From: Streptosporangiaceae bacterium
GTDB lineage: Bacteria > Actinomycetota > Actinomycetes > Streptosporangiales > Streptosporangiaceae
DNA length: 20,629 nt
Reading direction: 5' to 3'
Assembly (NCBI GenBank): GCA_030040475.1
Contig: JASHTQ010000504.1
Location: 1 to 20,629 of the forward strand
The position numbers and the translations under genes are program-made. Position 1 is the stretch's first letter. The number at the start of each line of letters is the position of its first letter. Below, one piece after another: positions 1 through 8,457 of this stretch. The notes under the pieces are model-generated. The model was not told the DNA's origin. It did no database searches and saw only the letters and a program-made list of their open reading frames with translations.

Positions 1-22
1 TACTGGTGCCGTGCAGACCGTC

Positions 23-48
23 GATCCGCCGCCGATGGGCGGCGGATC
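23..48. terminator. Perfect GC-rich hairpin, probable terminator
   Basis: GATCCGCCGCC at 23-33 pairs perfectly with GGCGGCGGATC at 38-48 around a 4-base GATG loop. The 11-bp stem has no T tract, which is common for actinobacterial terminators. It lies beyond the stop of the minus-strand propeller-like gene ending at 159, and could also end a plus-strand gene to the left of the window. Nothing recognisable as coding is seen in 1-158. Confidence 0.5.
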
Positions 49-114
49 CGCGCCGGCGCTCCCCACCCGCCGGCCGGCCGCGAAGCCCGGCGGCCAGCAA
101 GAGCACTGAGCGCC

Positions 115-140
115 GCAGCGGCGCCCCGCAGCGGCGCCCC
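115..140. repeat. Tandem 13-bp repeat, two copies
   Basis: GCAGCGGCGCCCC occurs twice in direct succession (115-127 and 128-140) and is followed by GGGG, so the second copy can also fold on itself (CCCC/GGGG). It is non-coding and sits just past the stop codon of the gene ending at 159. No function can be assigned. Confidence 0.6.
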
Positions 141-158
141 GGGGTGGCGGGGCGGCGG

Positions 159-1151
159 CTACCGCACCGTGACGGCGAAGACGGCTGCCAGCTGGCTGAA
201 CGCCGGGTCCGTCTGCTGCCAGGAGGCGCCGCCGTCGGCCGAGGACACCGCGAACGCCGCCGAGTCGTTGGCCTGGCCGTCCGAGCCGCCGGTGGCGACC
301 AGCCGGGCGCCGCTGATCGCGATCTGGTTGAGCTGGGCGTTCGCCGGGGCGGGCAGGACGATCGTGCGCCACGCGGTGCCGTCTGAGGTGATCCACGCCG
401 CGGGCCGGCCGTTGTGCGAGCCCACCGAGACGAAGCCGCCCGCCAGCGCGGTAACCGCGAGCGTCTGGCTGGAGCCCGTGGCGGCGTTGACGTCGTGGGC
501 GCGCGTCCACTTCGTCAGGTTCGGCGACCACCAGACGTCCGCCGCGCAACCGCCGGGGACGACCAGCCTGCCGAGGATGACGTACCCGCGCGGCCCGGCG
601 GCGGCCGAGACGGTGGAGATGTTGCCGAGGCCCGCCGCGATGTTCCCCGCGGCCGGCCGCCAGGTGGTGCCGTTCGCGGAGGTGAGGACCACGGGGCCGG
701 GCATGCCGACGGCGAGCCAGCCGGCCGGGCCGTGGATCACGCTGGTCAGCGTCGCCGGAGCCGCCGCAGTCGCCGCAGTCGCCGGAGCCGTCCTGGCCGG
801 CAGGTCATCGGGCGAGGTGACCAGGGTCCAGGCTCCTCCGGCTTGCTGCCGCCAGATCGCCGGATAGCCGCCGACGCTGCCCGCGGCGAGCCGCAGGCCC
901 GCCGCCGAGGTGATCGCGTTGACCTCCAGCCTGGGCGCCCCCGGCAGCGCCGGACGGCCGGCGTACCCGGCGAACGACGTCACCGCCGGCGCGCCCGGCG
1001 ATGCCGTCGCGGCGCCGGACGCTCGGGATGCGCCGCCCGACGGGACCGTGAGCGAGATCGTGACGCCCGCCGCGGCGAGAGCGATCGCCGCAAGCGCCAC
1101 GTAGCGGCCCGTGCTGCCCGGCCGGCCGGCCGGAATCGGTATGCCCTGCAT
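159..1151 (-). CDS. Membrane-anchored or secreted protein with Asp-box-like repeats
   Basis: This 330-residue protein has one N-terminal hydrophobic segment at about residues 16-38 (YVALAAIALAAAGVTISL), acting as a signal anchor or uncleaved signal peptide. The rest is a Gly/Ala/Thr-rich extracellular domain. At least three motifs resemble the sialidase Asp-box (S-x-D/N-G-x-x-W): SANGTTW, SDGTAW and SADGGASW, each spaced by a strand-rich stretch such as GWLAVG or GFVSVG. This suggests an incomplete or small beta-propeller. No catalytic residues of a sialidase are evident, so an enzymatic role is not claimed. The ATG at 1151 has only a weak ribosome site (AGGT). An Ala/Thr-rich low-complexity patch near residue 120 comes from short GCC/GTC-type DNA repeats. 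The gene diverges from the cellulase gene. Its function is unknown; binding or sensing at the cell surface is a guess. Confidence 0.75.
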   Translation of the reverse strand: MQGIPIPAGRPGSTGRYVALAAIALAAAGVTISLTVPSGGASRASGAATASPGAPAVTSFAGYAGRPALPGAPRLEVNAITSAAGLRLAAGSVGGYPAIWRQQAGGAWTLVTSPDDLPARTAPATAATAAAPATLTSVIHGPAGWLAVGMPGPVVLTSANGTTWRPAAGNIAAGLGNISTVSAAAGPRGYVILGRLVVPGGCAADVWWSPNLTKWTRAHDVNAATGSSQTLAVTALAGGFVSVGSHNGRPAAWITSDGTAWRTIVLPAPANAQLNQIAISGARLVATGGSDGQANDSAAFAVSSADGGASWQQTDPAFSQLAAVFAVTVR

Positions 1152-1390
1152 GTCTACCTACCACTTCATCCGGTTGGGCGCCCGGGCGATAATCACTCAA
1201 AGTGATCAAATTACTCCTTATCTCTACGTTACGTGACTCGACCGCTTTCACGCAATGCATCTGTCTATGTACTTTAAGTAGCCGACTCTGGCTGACCGCT
1301 TACCGTAAGGACCTTGTTCTTGACCTACGGCAGCCGCCGGGGCAACGATGGGGCCGGACTTCCGGCCGACCGCCCGCGGGGAGGTACCAG
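1152..1390. promoter_or_regulatory. Divergent intergenic region with perfect dyad and AT-rich patch
   Basis: About 240 bases separate the divergent propeller-like and cellulase genes. Positions 1186-1310 are markedly AT-rich for this genome. ATCACT-CAA-AGTGAT at 1192-1206 is a perfect inverted repeat with 6-bp arms and looks like an operator. On the minus strand TTGCGT (complement of 1250-1255) and TAACGT (complement of 1226-1231), 18 bp apart, could be a promoter; the dyad would then lie just after its start site. A small palindrome CTTAC-C-GTAAG is at 1299-1309. The known CebR operator (TGGGAGCGCTCCCA) was looked for and not seen. The plus-strand promoter is not clear. Confidence 0.4.
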
Positions 1391-2575
1391 ATGACTCGTC
1401 CCAGGGTCGCTCTCGTCACCGCGACCGTGCTGCTGCTGGTCGCCGGCGGCGTCCTCGCCGCGCTCGGCAGCGGCCCAAGCGCCCGGGCGGCGACCACGAC
1501 GCTCTGCCAGGAGCAGACCGCGGCGGTGTCCGGCGGTACGTACACCGTGCAGAACAACGAGTTCGACTCCGCCGCGGCGGAGTGCGTCACGACCGACGGC
1601 GGCGCCGACTTCACGGTGGCCAGCTCCGCCATCGACAACGCCACCGACGGGTCGCCGGGCGCGTACCCGTCCATCTACCAGGGCTGCCACTGGGGCAATT
1701 GCAGCTCGGGCGGGCTGTCCGCCTCCCCCATCGAGGTCTCCCACCTGACCACGGGCACCGTGACCACGAGCTGGTCGACCACCCAGCCCGGCGGCAGCAG
1801 CGACTACGACGTGGCCTACGACATCTGGTTCAACCAGACGCCGACCGCCACCGGCCAGCCGGACGGCAGCGAGCTCATGGTCTGGCTCAACCACAACGGC
1901 CCGGTCCAGCCGTTCGGCTCCGAGGTCGCCAGCGACGTGACCCTCGGCGGCCACACCTACAACGTCTGGGAGGGCGCGCAGTCCAGCTGGGACACCGTCA
2001 CCTACGACATGACCAGCCCGGCGACGTCGGTCAGCAACCTGGACGTCGGCACGCTGGCCCAGGACATGGTCGGCCGCGGCTACACCAAGAGCAGCTGGTA
2101 CCTGATCGACGTCGAGGCCGGGTTCGAGCTGTGGCAAGGCGGCGCCGGCCTGAAGACCGACTCCTTCTCCGTCACCGTCAACGGCAGCGCGCCGAGCCCG
2201 TCGCCCAGCCTCTCGCCGAGCCCGTCGCCCAGCCTCTCGCCGACGCCGTCGCCCAGCCCCACGCTGTCGGGCTCCGGCGCCTGCTCGGGCGCCTACTCGG
2301 TGGTGAACGGCTGGCCGGGCGGCTTCCAGGGGCAGGTCGTGGTCACCAACACCGGTTCGGCCACGCTGAACGGCTGGCAGCTCCGCTGGGCCTTCCCCGG
2401 CAGCCAGGTGATCAACGACCTCTGGAACGGCAGCTACACCCAGTCCGGCGGCGAGGTGACGGTGACGAACGAGTCGTATGACGGCACGCTCGCGCCCGGC
2501 GCCAGCACGACCGTCGGCTTCACCGCGACCTACTCCGGCACCAATACCGCACCGTCGAGCGTGGCCTGCACGTAG
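1391..2575 (+). CDS. Secreted GH12 endo-beta-1,4-glucanase with CBM2
   Basis: A 394-residue extracellular cellulase. A signal peptide (charged MTRPR, hydrophobic core, probable cut after SARA at about residue 33) is followed by a GH12 catalytic domain (about 37-265). The GH12 signatures are ELMVWLNHNG, with nucleophile Glu161, and GFELWQGG, with acid/base Glu246. A Pro/Ser linker (about 268-296) leads to a family 2 cellulose-binding module (297-394) with Cys298 and Cys393 placed for the usual disulfide and surface Trp308, Trp329 and Trp345. The architecture matches Streptomyces CelB-type enzymes. The reaction is internal hydrolysis of beta-1,4-glucan. The frame is open upstream to 1202, but ATG 1391 is chosen because GGGGAGG at 1378-1384 is ideally placed and the signal peptide starts there. 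No CebR-type operator was seen, so cellulose regulation is unproven. Confidence 0.95.
   Translation: MTRPRVALVTATVLLLVAGGVLAALGSGPSARAATTTLCQEQTAAVSGGTYTVQNNEFDSAAAECVTTDGGADFTVASSAIDNATDGSPGAYPSIYQGCHWGNCSSGGLSASPIEVSHLTTGTVTTSWSTTQPGGSSDYDVAYDIWFNQTPTATGQPDGSELMVWLNHNGPVQPFGSEVASDVTLGGHTYNVWEGAQSSWDTVTYDMTSPATSVSNLDVGTLAQDMVGRGYTKSSWYLIDVEAGFELWQGGAGLKTDSFSVTVNGSAPSPSPSLSPSPSPSLSPTPSPSPTLSGSGACSGAYSVVNGWPGGFQGQVVVTNTGSATLNGWQLRWAFPGSQVINDLWNGSYTQSGGEVTVTNESYDGTLAPGASTTVGFTATYSGTNTAPSSVACT
2191..2262 (+). repeat. 24-bp tandem repeat coding the Pro/Ser linker
   Basis: Two identical 24-bp units (2191-2214 and 2215-2238) are followed by a third degenerate one (2239-2262). Each encodes one octapeptide of the PSPSPSLS kind in the linker between the GH12 domain and the CBM2. 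Identity at DNA level points to recent unit duplication and predicts linker-length variation between strains. Confidence 0.8.
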
Positions 2576-2628
2576 CCGTCCCGCCCTCGTCACCTCGCGA
2601 TAGCCGTCCGGCCGTCCCGACCTCGCCA
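2573..2628. repeat. Imperfect 28-bp tandem duplication at cellulase stop
   Basis: Positions 2573-2600 and 2601-2628 both begin TAGCCGTCC and agree at about 22 of 28 positions. The first TAG is the stop codon of the cellulase gene. The copy is non-coding and carries no evident signal. Confidence 0.5.
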
Positions 2629-2641
2629 GTCGTGCCTCACT

Positions 2642-2691
2642 CACCTCATGCGCACCACCAGCCGCGGCCCAGGGTGCCCTCGCATGAGGTG
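2642..2691. terminator. Long inverted repeat between convergent genes
   Basis: CACCTCATGCG at 2642-2652 and CGCATGAGGTG at 2681-2691 are perfect 11-base complements around a 28-base GC-rich loop. The repeat sits between the 3' ends of the cellulase gene (stop 2575) and the UvrA-like gene (stop 2711), which converge, so a bidirectional terminator is the simplest reading. There is no T tract and the loop is longer than usual. Confidence 0.5.
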
Positions 2692-2710
2692 CGTGTGGCA
2701 CAAACCCCAT

Positions 2711-5167
<2,457 letters not shown>

Positions 5168-5306
5168 CCCGTCTCCAATCGTGTTCCGGCCCGTGATCAG
5201 GGTAGCCGCGGCGGCCTCAGGCACGGCGATTGTGTCAGCCGGGGTAGCCGGGATCCGCCCGTCCGGCGGAGCCGGGAGCGTCGGGGCGGCGGGGCCGGGA
5301 GCTGCC
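5168..5306. other. Gap upstream of UvrA-like gene
   Basis: These 139 bases lie upstream of the minus-strand UvrA-like gene and run into the TPR remnant. They must hold the promoter of the UvrA-like gene, but no convincing -35/-10 pair or dyad was found by eye. The plus-strand frame is open throughout, giving an Ala/Gly-rich translation without recognisable homology. Confidence 0.4.
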
Positions 5307-5588
5307 GACTTCTACGAGCGGGCGCTGACCATCCGCCGTCGTATCGGTCACCCCACCGGCATAGCCACCGAACTGGGCAACCTCGGTGAGGTCATGCTGC
5401 GCCGGGGCAAGCACTGGCAGGCCATCGGGTATCTCCGGCGAGCACTCGTGACCTGGCAGAAAGCCACCGCCGGGCCGGCCAGGACGAGCGAGCGCCACCA
5501 CTTGCAGCCGGCGCTCGCCCTGTACACCCAGCTAGGCGCGCCCGAGGCGGACCAGGTCCGCAGCCAGCTCGGTGCTGCGTCGCTGTAA
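5307..5588 (+). pseudogene. 3' remnant of a TPR-protein gene
   Basis: About 93 codons ending in TAA (5586-5588) encode a recognisable tetratricopeptide-repeat end: FYERALTIRRRIGHPTGIA, ELGNLGEVMLRRGKHWQAI and YLRRALVTWQ, then a Leu/Ala-rich tail. This is the type found at the C terminus of actinobacterial NB-ARC/SARP-like regulators. Upstream, the frame stays open but becomes antisense to the UvrA-like gene, and no TPR, ATPase or DNA-binding part is present. There is no start codon with a ribosome site at the homology edge. The 5' part therefore seems to have been lost, probably when the UvrA-like gene or a deletion joined here. A short real gene with a non-ATG start cannot be fully excluded. 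Confidence 0.7.
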
Positions 5589-5612
5589 CCGGGGCACGGG
5601 CCGTGCCGACGA

Positions 5613-6449
5613 TCAAGGGCATTGACGACCGATACCGGTCTGGTCCGCGGTCACGAGCACGTGGCACGCGATCGCCGCGGCGGCGACCACGTTGAGGGAG
5701 TCGACCCCGGCGGCCAGGGCGGCCGGGTGCATCGGGATGCGGACGGCCTGATCGGCCACGGTCAGCCAGCGGGACGACAGGCCGTCGCCCTCGGTGCCGA
5801 GCAGCAGCGCGGTGCGCTGGCCGGACGCGGCCGCGCTGATCGGCGCGGCCGCCTGGTCCGGGGTCAGCGCGAGCAGCCGGAACCCGGCGGCACGCAGCTC
5901 GGCCAGGCCGCCCCACCAGTCGGTCATCCGGGCGTAAGGGATGGCGAACACCGCGCCCATCGCGACCTTCACCGCGCGCCGGTAGAGCGGGTCGGCGCAC
6001 CGCGGCGAGAGGAACACGGCGTCCACGCCGAGCGCGGCGGCGCACCGGAAGATGGCCCCGACGTTGGCGTGGTCCACGAGGTCCTCGAGCACTATTACCC
6101 GGCGGGCAGCCGCGGCCAGCGCCGCGGTCGTCGGCAGCGGCTTACGGTGCAGCGAGGCCAGCGCCCCCCGGTGGACCCGGTACCCGGTGAGCCGCTCGAC
6201 GGTCTCGTCCGGGACGACGTACACCGGGGCATCGGTGACGGGCAGCGACGGGAGGTCGCCCAGCCTCCGCTCGGCGAGCAGGACGGAGCGCACCGGGTAG
6301 CCGGCCGCCACGGCCCGGCCGATCACCCGTGCCCCTTCCGCGATGAACAGCCCGTTCGCGGGCTCCAGGCTGGTCCGCAGCTCCCTGTCCGTCAGCCGGG
6401 CGTAGTCCGCCAGCCGCGGATCCTCGATATCGGTCACGAACTGCCGCAT
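5613..6449 (-). CDS. SpoU/TrmH-family RNA 2'-O-methyltransferase
   Basis: A 278-residue SPOUT-class enzyme that transfers methyl from SAM to a ribose 2'-OH of rRNA or tRNA. The three SpoU motifs are seen: LEDLVDHANVGAIFR (about 121-135, with the Asn and Arg of motif 1), LLLGTEGDGLS (216-226, motif 2) and VRIPM followed by VDSLNVVAAAAI (236-260, motif 3), which form the trefoil knot. Motif 3 carries a few extra residues (HPAALAAG) between the two halves. The N-terminal part (FIAEGARVIGRAV) resembles the substrate-binding domain of SpoU enzymes. The RNA target cannot be told. The ATG at 6449 has a G-rich stretch only immediately before it, so the start is moderately certain. The gene diverges from the lipid-kinase gene 75 bases away. 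Confidence 0.9.
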   Translation of the reverse strand: MRQFVTDIEDPRLADYARLTDRELRTSLEPANGLFIAEGARVIGRAVAAGYPVRSVLLAERRLGDLPSLPVTDAPVYVVPDETVERLTGYRVHRGALASLHRKPLPTTAALAAAARRVIVLEDLVDHANVGAIFRCAAALGVDAVFLSPRCADPLYRRAVKVAMGAVFAIPYARMTDWWGGLAELRAAGFRLLALTPDQAAAPISAAASGQRTALLLGTEGDGLSSRWLTVADQAVRIPMHPAALAAGVDSLNVVAAAAIACHVLVTADQTGIGRQCP

Positions 6450-6524
6450 CCCCTAAGTCTCGACCACCCCCGGACCTGCCAGCACGTCGATCTGCTGCCA
6501 AGATCTAGTCATAAGGAGGCTCCG
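6450..6524. promoter_or_regulatory. Short divergent intergenic region
   Basis: Seventy-five bases between divergent SpoU and lipid-kinase genes must hold both promoters. The only clear element is AAGGAGG at 6513-6519, the strongest Shine-Dalgarno sequence in the window, five bases before the plus-strand ATG at 6525. No promoter pair is convincing. Confidence 0.5.
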
Positions 6525-7469
6525 ATGGACAGGACCTTCACCGTTGTCGTCAACCCTGCCGCCGGCGGCGGCAGGGCTCAGCAGTGCTTGCAGGCGATCC
6601 GGACCGTGCTGGATGCTGCTGGTACCCGGTATCTGGCCCAGCACAGCAACAGCCTCGCCGACGCCGGCAGCCTGGCAACCGAAGCGGCGCTGCGGGGCGA
6701 TCATGTGGTCGCGGTCGGCGGGGACGGGATGGCGGGCGCGATCGCAACCGCGGTGGCCCGGGCGAAACCGGCCGGTGACGGGCTGTTCGCCATCATCCCG
6801 GCAGGCCGGGGCAACGACCTGGCTCGTACCTACGGCATTCCGTTCAGCCCGCATGACGCGGCCAGGCTGCTGCTTGACGGGCAGCTGTGCCCGCTGGACC
6901 TGATCGAGGTGACTGGTGCCGACGGAACACGGGCCAGCGCGGCCGGGAGCCTGTATGTCGGCATCGCCTCGGTGGCCGGGCAGATTGCCAACGACTTCCG
7001 GCTCATCCGCGGGCCAGTCGCCTATCCAGCCGCCGCGCTGCGCGCGCTGGCCGGCTGGAAACCGGCGGTGTTCACGATTGACAGCGCGGGCTCCAGTCCA
7101 GGTACCGGCGCTATGCGAACACCGGACGAATTCCCGGGCTACGGCATCGTGGTTACCAACATTCCTTACTTCGGCGCGGGGATGAAAGTAGCGCCGAACG
7201 CGGCGCCAGACGACGGCATGCTCGAGGTTGTGCTCATGCGTCACGCCCCGAAGCTGGTTTTCCTGCGGGTGCTCGGGATGATCAGGAACGGCACGCATGT
7301 GAAACTTGCCCAGGTCAGCACCGGCCGCGCCACCGACCTTGAAGTAACCTGCAGTCGATCGATGCCGGTCGGGGTCGACGGAGAATCGCTTAATATCTCC
7401 TTCCCGCTGCGTATTCGGATAATTACGAACGCTCTCAGGATCATGGCACCAGGGTCGCCGAAGAGGTAA
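6525..7469 (+). CDS. Diacylglycerol/lipid kinase family protein
   Basis: A 314-residue protein of the DAGK catalytic-domain family (YegS/DgkB/sphingosine-kinase-like), expected to phosphorylate a membrane lipid alcohol with ATP. Motifs in order: VVNPAAGGG (8-16), VVAVGGDGMAGAIA (61-74), IIPAGRGNDLAR (90-101) and, near the C terminus, APDDGMLEVV, the acidic motif of the second domain. The nucleotide-binding loop reads GGDGM where most members have GGDGT. The frame is open upstream to 5622, antisense to the SpoU gene, but ATG 6525 with a near-perfect AAGGAGG site is clearly the start and fits the NPAAGGG N terminus. The lipid substrate is not predictable. The last 29 bases overlap the 3' end of the opposite-strand ferredoxin gene. 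Confidence 0.9.
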   Translation: MDRTFTVVVNPAAGGGRAQQCLQAIRTVLDAAGTRYLAQHSNSLADAGSLATEAALRGDHVVAVGGDGMAGAIATAVARAKPAGDGLFAIIPAGRGNDLARTYGIPFSPHDAARLLLDGQLCPLDLIEVTGADGTRASAAGSLYVGIASVAGQIANDFRLIRGPVAYPAAALRALAGWKPAVFTIDSAGSSPGTGAMRTPDEFPGYGIVVTNIPYFGAGMKVAPNAAPDDGMLEVVLMRHAPKLVFLRVLGMIRNGTHVKLAQVSTGRATDLEVTCSRSMPVGVDGESLNISFPLRIRIITNALRIMAPGSPKR

Positions 7470-7779
7470 GTGCAGGCGCCCGCGTCACCGGGGGGCGGGC
7501 CATGTCGGATCCGGCTGTCATCCCGGCGGCGGTGTCCAGCCTTGGCGATAATGTCCCTACGGCGTCGGTAACGAGGGGCGTTGGCCCTTGCTCTTCCAGG
7601 TGCAGTGCGCCGGTGGGGCAACTGTCGACGGCCTCGGTTACGGCCGACAGGTCCGCCGGATCCAGGGGATCTTTCAGTACGTGCAGATCGTCGCCGTCTA
7701 GCTCGAATACTCTCGGGACCAGGCCGACACAGACTGCATTTGCGCTGCATAGATCGGTGTCGACGCGCACGCGGGTCAT
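7441..7779 (-). CDS. 3Fe-4S P450-type ferredoxin with C-terminal tail
   Basis: A 112-residue small ferredoxin. The first 64 residues match the actinobacterial P450 partner family: Cys11-x5-Cys17 in CSANAVC, a hydrophobic VPRVFELDGDD stretch, and Cys54-Pro55 in CPTGAL. Three cysteines with no fourth at the usual place indicate a [3Fe-4S] cluster; the middle position is Asn14. It would carry electrons from a reductase to the P450 of the same gene array; no reductase gene is in the window. The ATG (7777-7779) overlaps the TetR stop as ATGA and is preceded by GGAGG, so it is translationally coupled. The open frame upstream of this ATG is antisense-type filler. Residues 65-112 form a Ser/Thr/Pro/Ala tail not usual for the family and partly antisense to the lipid-kinase gene. 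Confidence 0.88.
   Translation of the reverse strand: MTRVRVDTDLCSANAVCVGLVPRVFELDGDDLHVLKDPLDPADLSAVTEAVDSCPTGALHLEEQGPTPLVTDAVGTLSPRLDTAAGMTAGSDMARPPVTRAPALTSSATLVP
7478..7500 (+). terminator. Possible hairpin after lipid-kinase gene
   Basis: GCCCGC (7478-7483) and GCGGGC (7495-7500) can form a 6-bp stem with an 11-base loop, beginning 8 bases after the lipid-kinase stop. It lies inside the ferredoxin coding sequence of the other strand, in its unusual tail, so it may be only GC-rich coding composition. Confidence 0.3.
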
Positions 7780-8375
7780 GAATCCTCCGCTGCGCGCGGG
7801 GCCATGCCATCGAACAGCAGGTCCCACAGGATTCCCGCTATCTCGTTGGTCGTCAGCCGGCCCTGCCGATACCACTGGTAGCTCCAATTGGCCATGCCGA
7901 AAAGCGCGAACGTGGCAATCTGCGTGTTTAGGCCGCGGATAAGGCCCTCCCGCTGGCCGCGGTCGATGAGATCAACCACAATTCGCTCATAGGCGTCGCG
8001 CTCGCGGATGATGAGGGCGCGCTGCTCGTCCGGTAGCTCCCGATGGTGTTCGAAGAACACTCGGACGTGGCCACGATGGGTCTCCATCAGGCCCAGGACA
8101 TCTGTCATGATGCCAGCCAGCAGGAGATTGACCTTCGTCACGGTGCGAGCGCGGACCTGGTGCTTGCCGAGGATGATGCTGATGAATTCATTGTGGATCG
8201 CAAAGAGAATCTCGTCTTTGCTGGAGAAGTAATAGTAAAGGGTCGGCTTGGCGATGCCGACCGCCGCCGCGATGTCAGCCATGCTGGTCTGGTGATATCC
8301 GCGCTGGTCAAACAGGTCCGCCGCCGCGGCAACGATCGCGGCCCGGCGATCGGTTGCTGCCTCCGTGACGCTCAT
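7776..8375 (-). CDS. TetR-family transcriptional regulator (KstR2-like)
   Basis: A 199-residue repressor-type protein. The N-terminal DNA-binding domain shows the TetR helix-turn-helix: AAADLFDQRGYHQTSMADIA, then VGIAKPTLYYYFSSKDEIL (about 17-58). The C-terminal ligand domain ends with WSYQWYRQGRLTTNEIA and LLFDG, a pattern seen in KstR2-like regulators, whose known ligand is a CoA thioester of a steroid breakdown product. This makes a CoA-thioester inducer plausible but unproven. The frame is open further upstream, but ATG 8375 is chosen because the homology starts there and AAGGA lies upstream. It is the ninth gene of the minus-strand array, 82 bases after the DapA-like gene and in a 4-base overlap with the ferredoxin. 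The likely role is control of this catabolic cluster, of itself, or both. Confidence 0.9.
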   Translation of the reverse strand: MSVTEAATDRRAAIVAAAADLFDQRGYHQTSMADIAAAVGIAKPTLYYYFSSKDEILFAIHNEFISIILGKHQVRARTVTKVNLLLAGIMTDVLGLMETHRGHVRVFFEHHRELPDEQRALIIRERDAYERIVVDLIDRGQREGLIRGLNTQIATFALFGMANWSYQWYRQGRLTTNEIAGILWDLLFDGMAPRAAEDS

Positions 8376-8411
8376 TTCAATTCGGTTCCTTGATCGAGTC
8401 CGGTTCGCATA

Positions 8412-8456
8412 CCTGAACCTCAGGCCGCTGCCGACAAGCGTAGCCGCAAGACCTTG
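8412..8456 (-). promoter_or_regulatory. Candidate TetR operator region before tetR gene
   Basis: The 82-base gap between the DapA-like and TetR genes holds two dyads: CCTGA-ACC-TCAGG at 8412-8424 and CAAG-AC-CTTG at 8447-8456. The second matches the core of the published mycobacterial KstR2 box (AnCAAGnnCTTGnT), continuing with G-T at the right place but lacking the first A. It could allow separate autoregulated transcription of tetR and ferredoxin. A 10-bp dyad can arise by chance. Confidence 0.35.
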
Positions 8457-8457
8457 G

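Noticed and set aside
755..795. Short GCC/GTC-type repeats that could be taken for a minisatellite
   Set aside because: They lie inside the coding sequence as an Ala/Thr-rich stretch, with only two 9-bp copies, so they are reported only as low complexity.
1320..1350. TTGACC as a -35 box for the cellulase gene
   Set aside because: At 17 bp spacing the -10 position reads CAACGA, which matches poorly, so no promoter is claimed.
1325..2710. 461-codon minus-strand open frame opposite the cellulase gene
   Set aside because: The composition is typical of antisense in GC-rich DNA (Arg/Gly/Ala). There are no motifs and it crosses the intergenic inverted repeat, while the plus strand encodes a full GH12-CBM2 protein.
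5622..6524. Open frame upstream of and in frame with the lipid-kinase gene
   Set aside because: It is antisense to the SpoU gene, and the kinase homology and the AAGGAGG site both point to ATG 6525.
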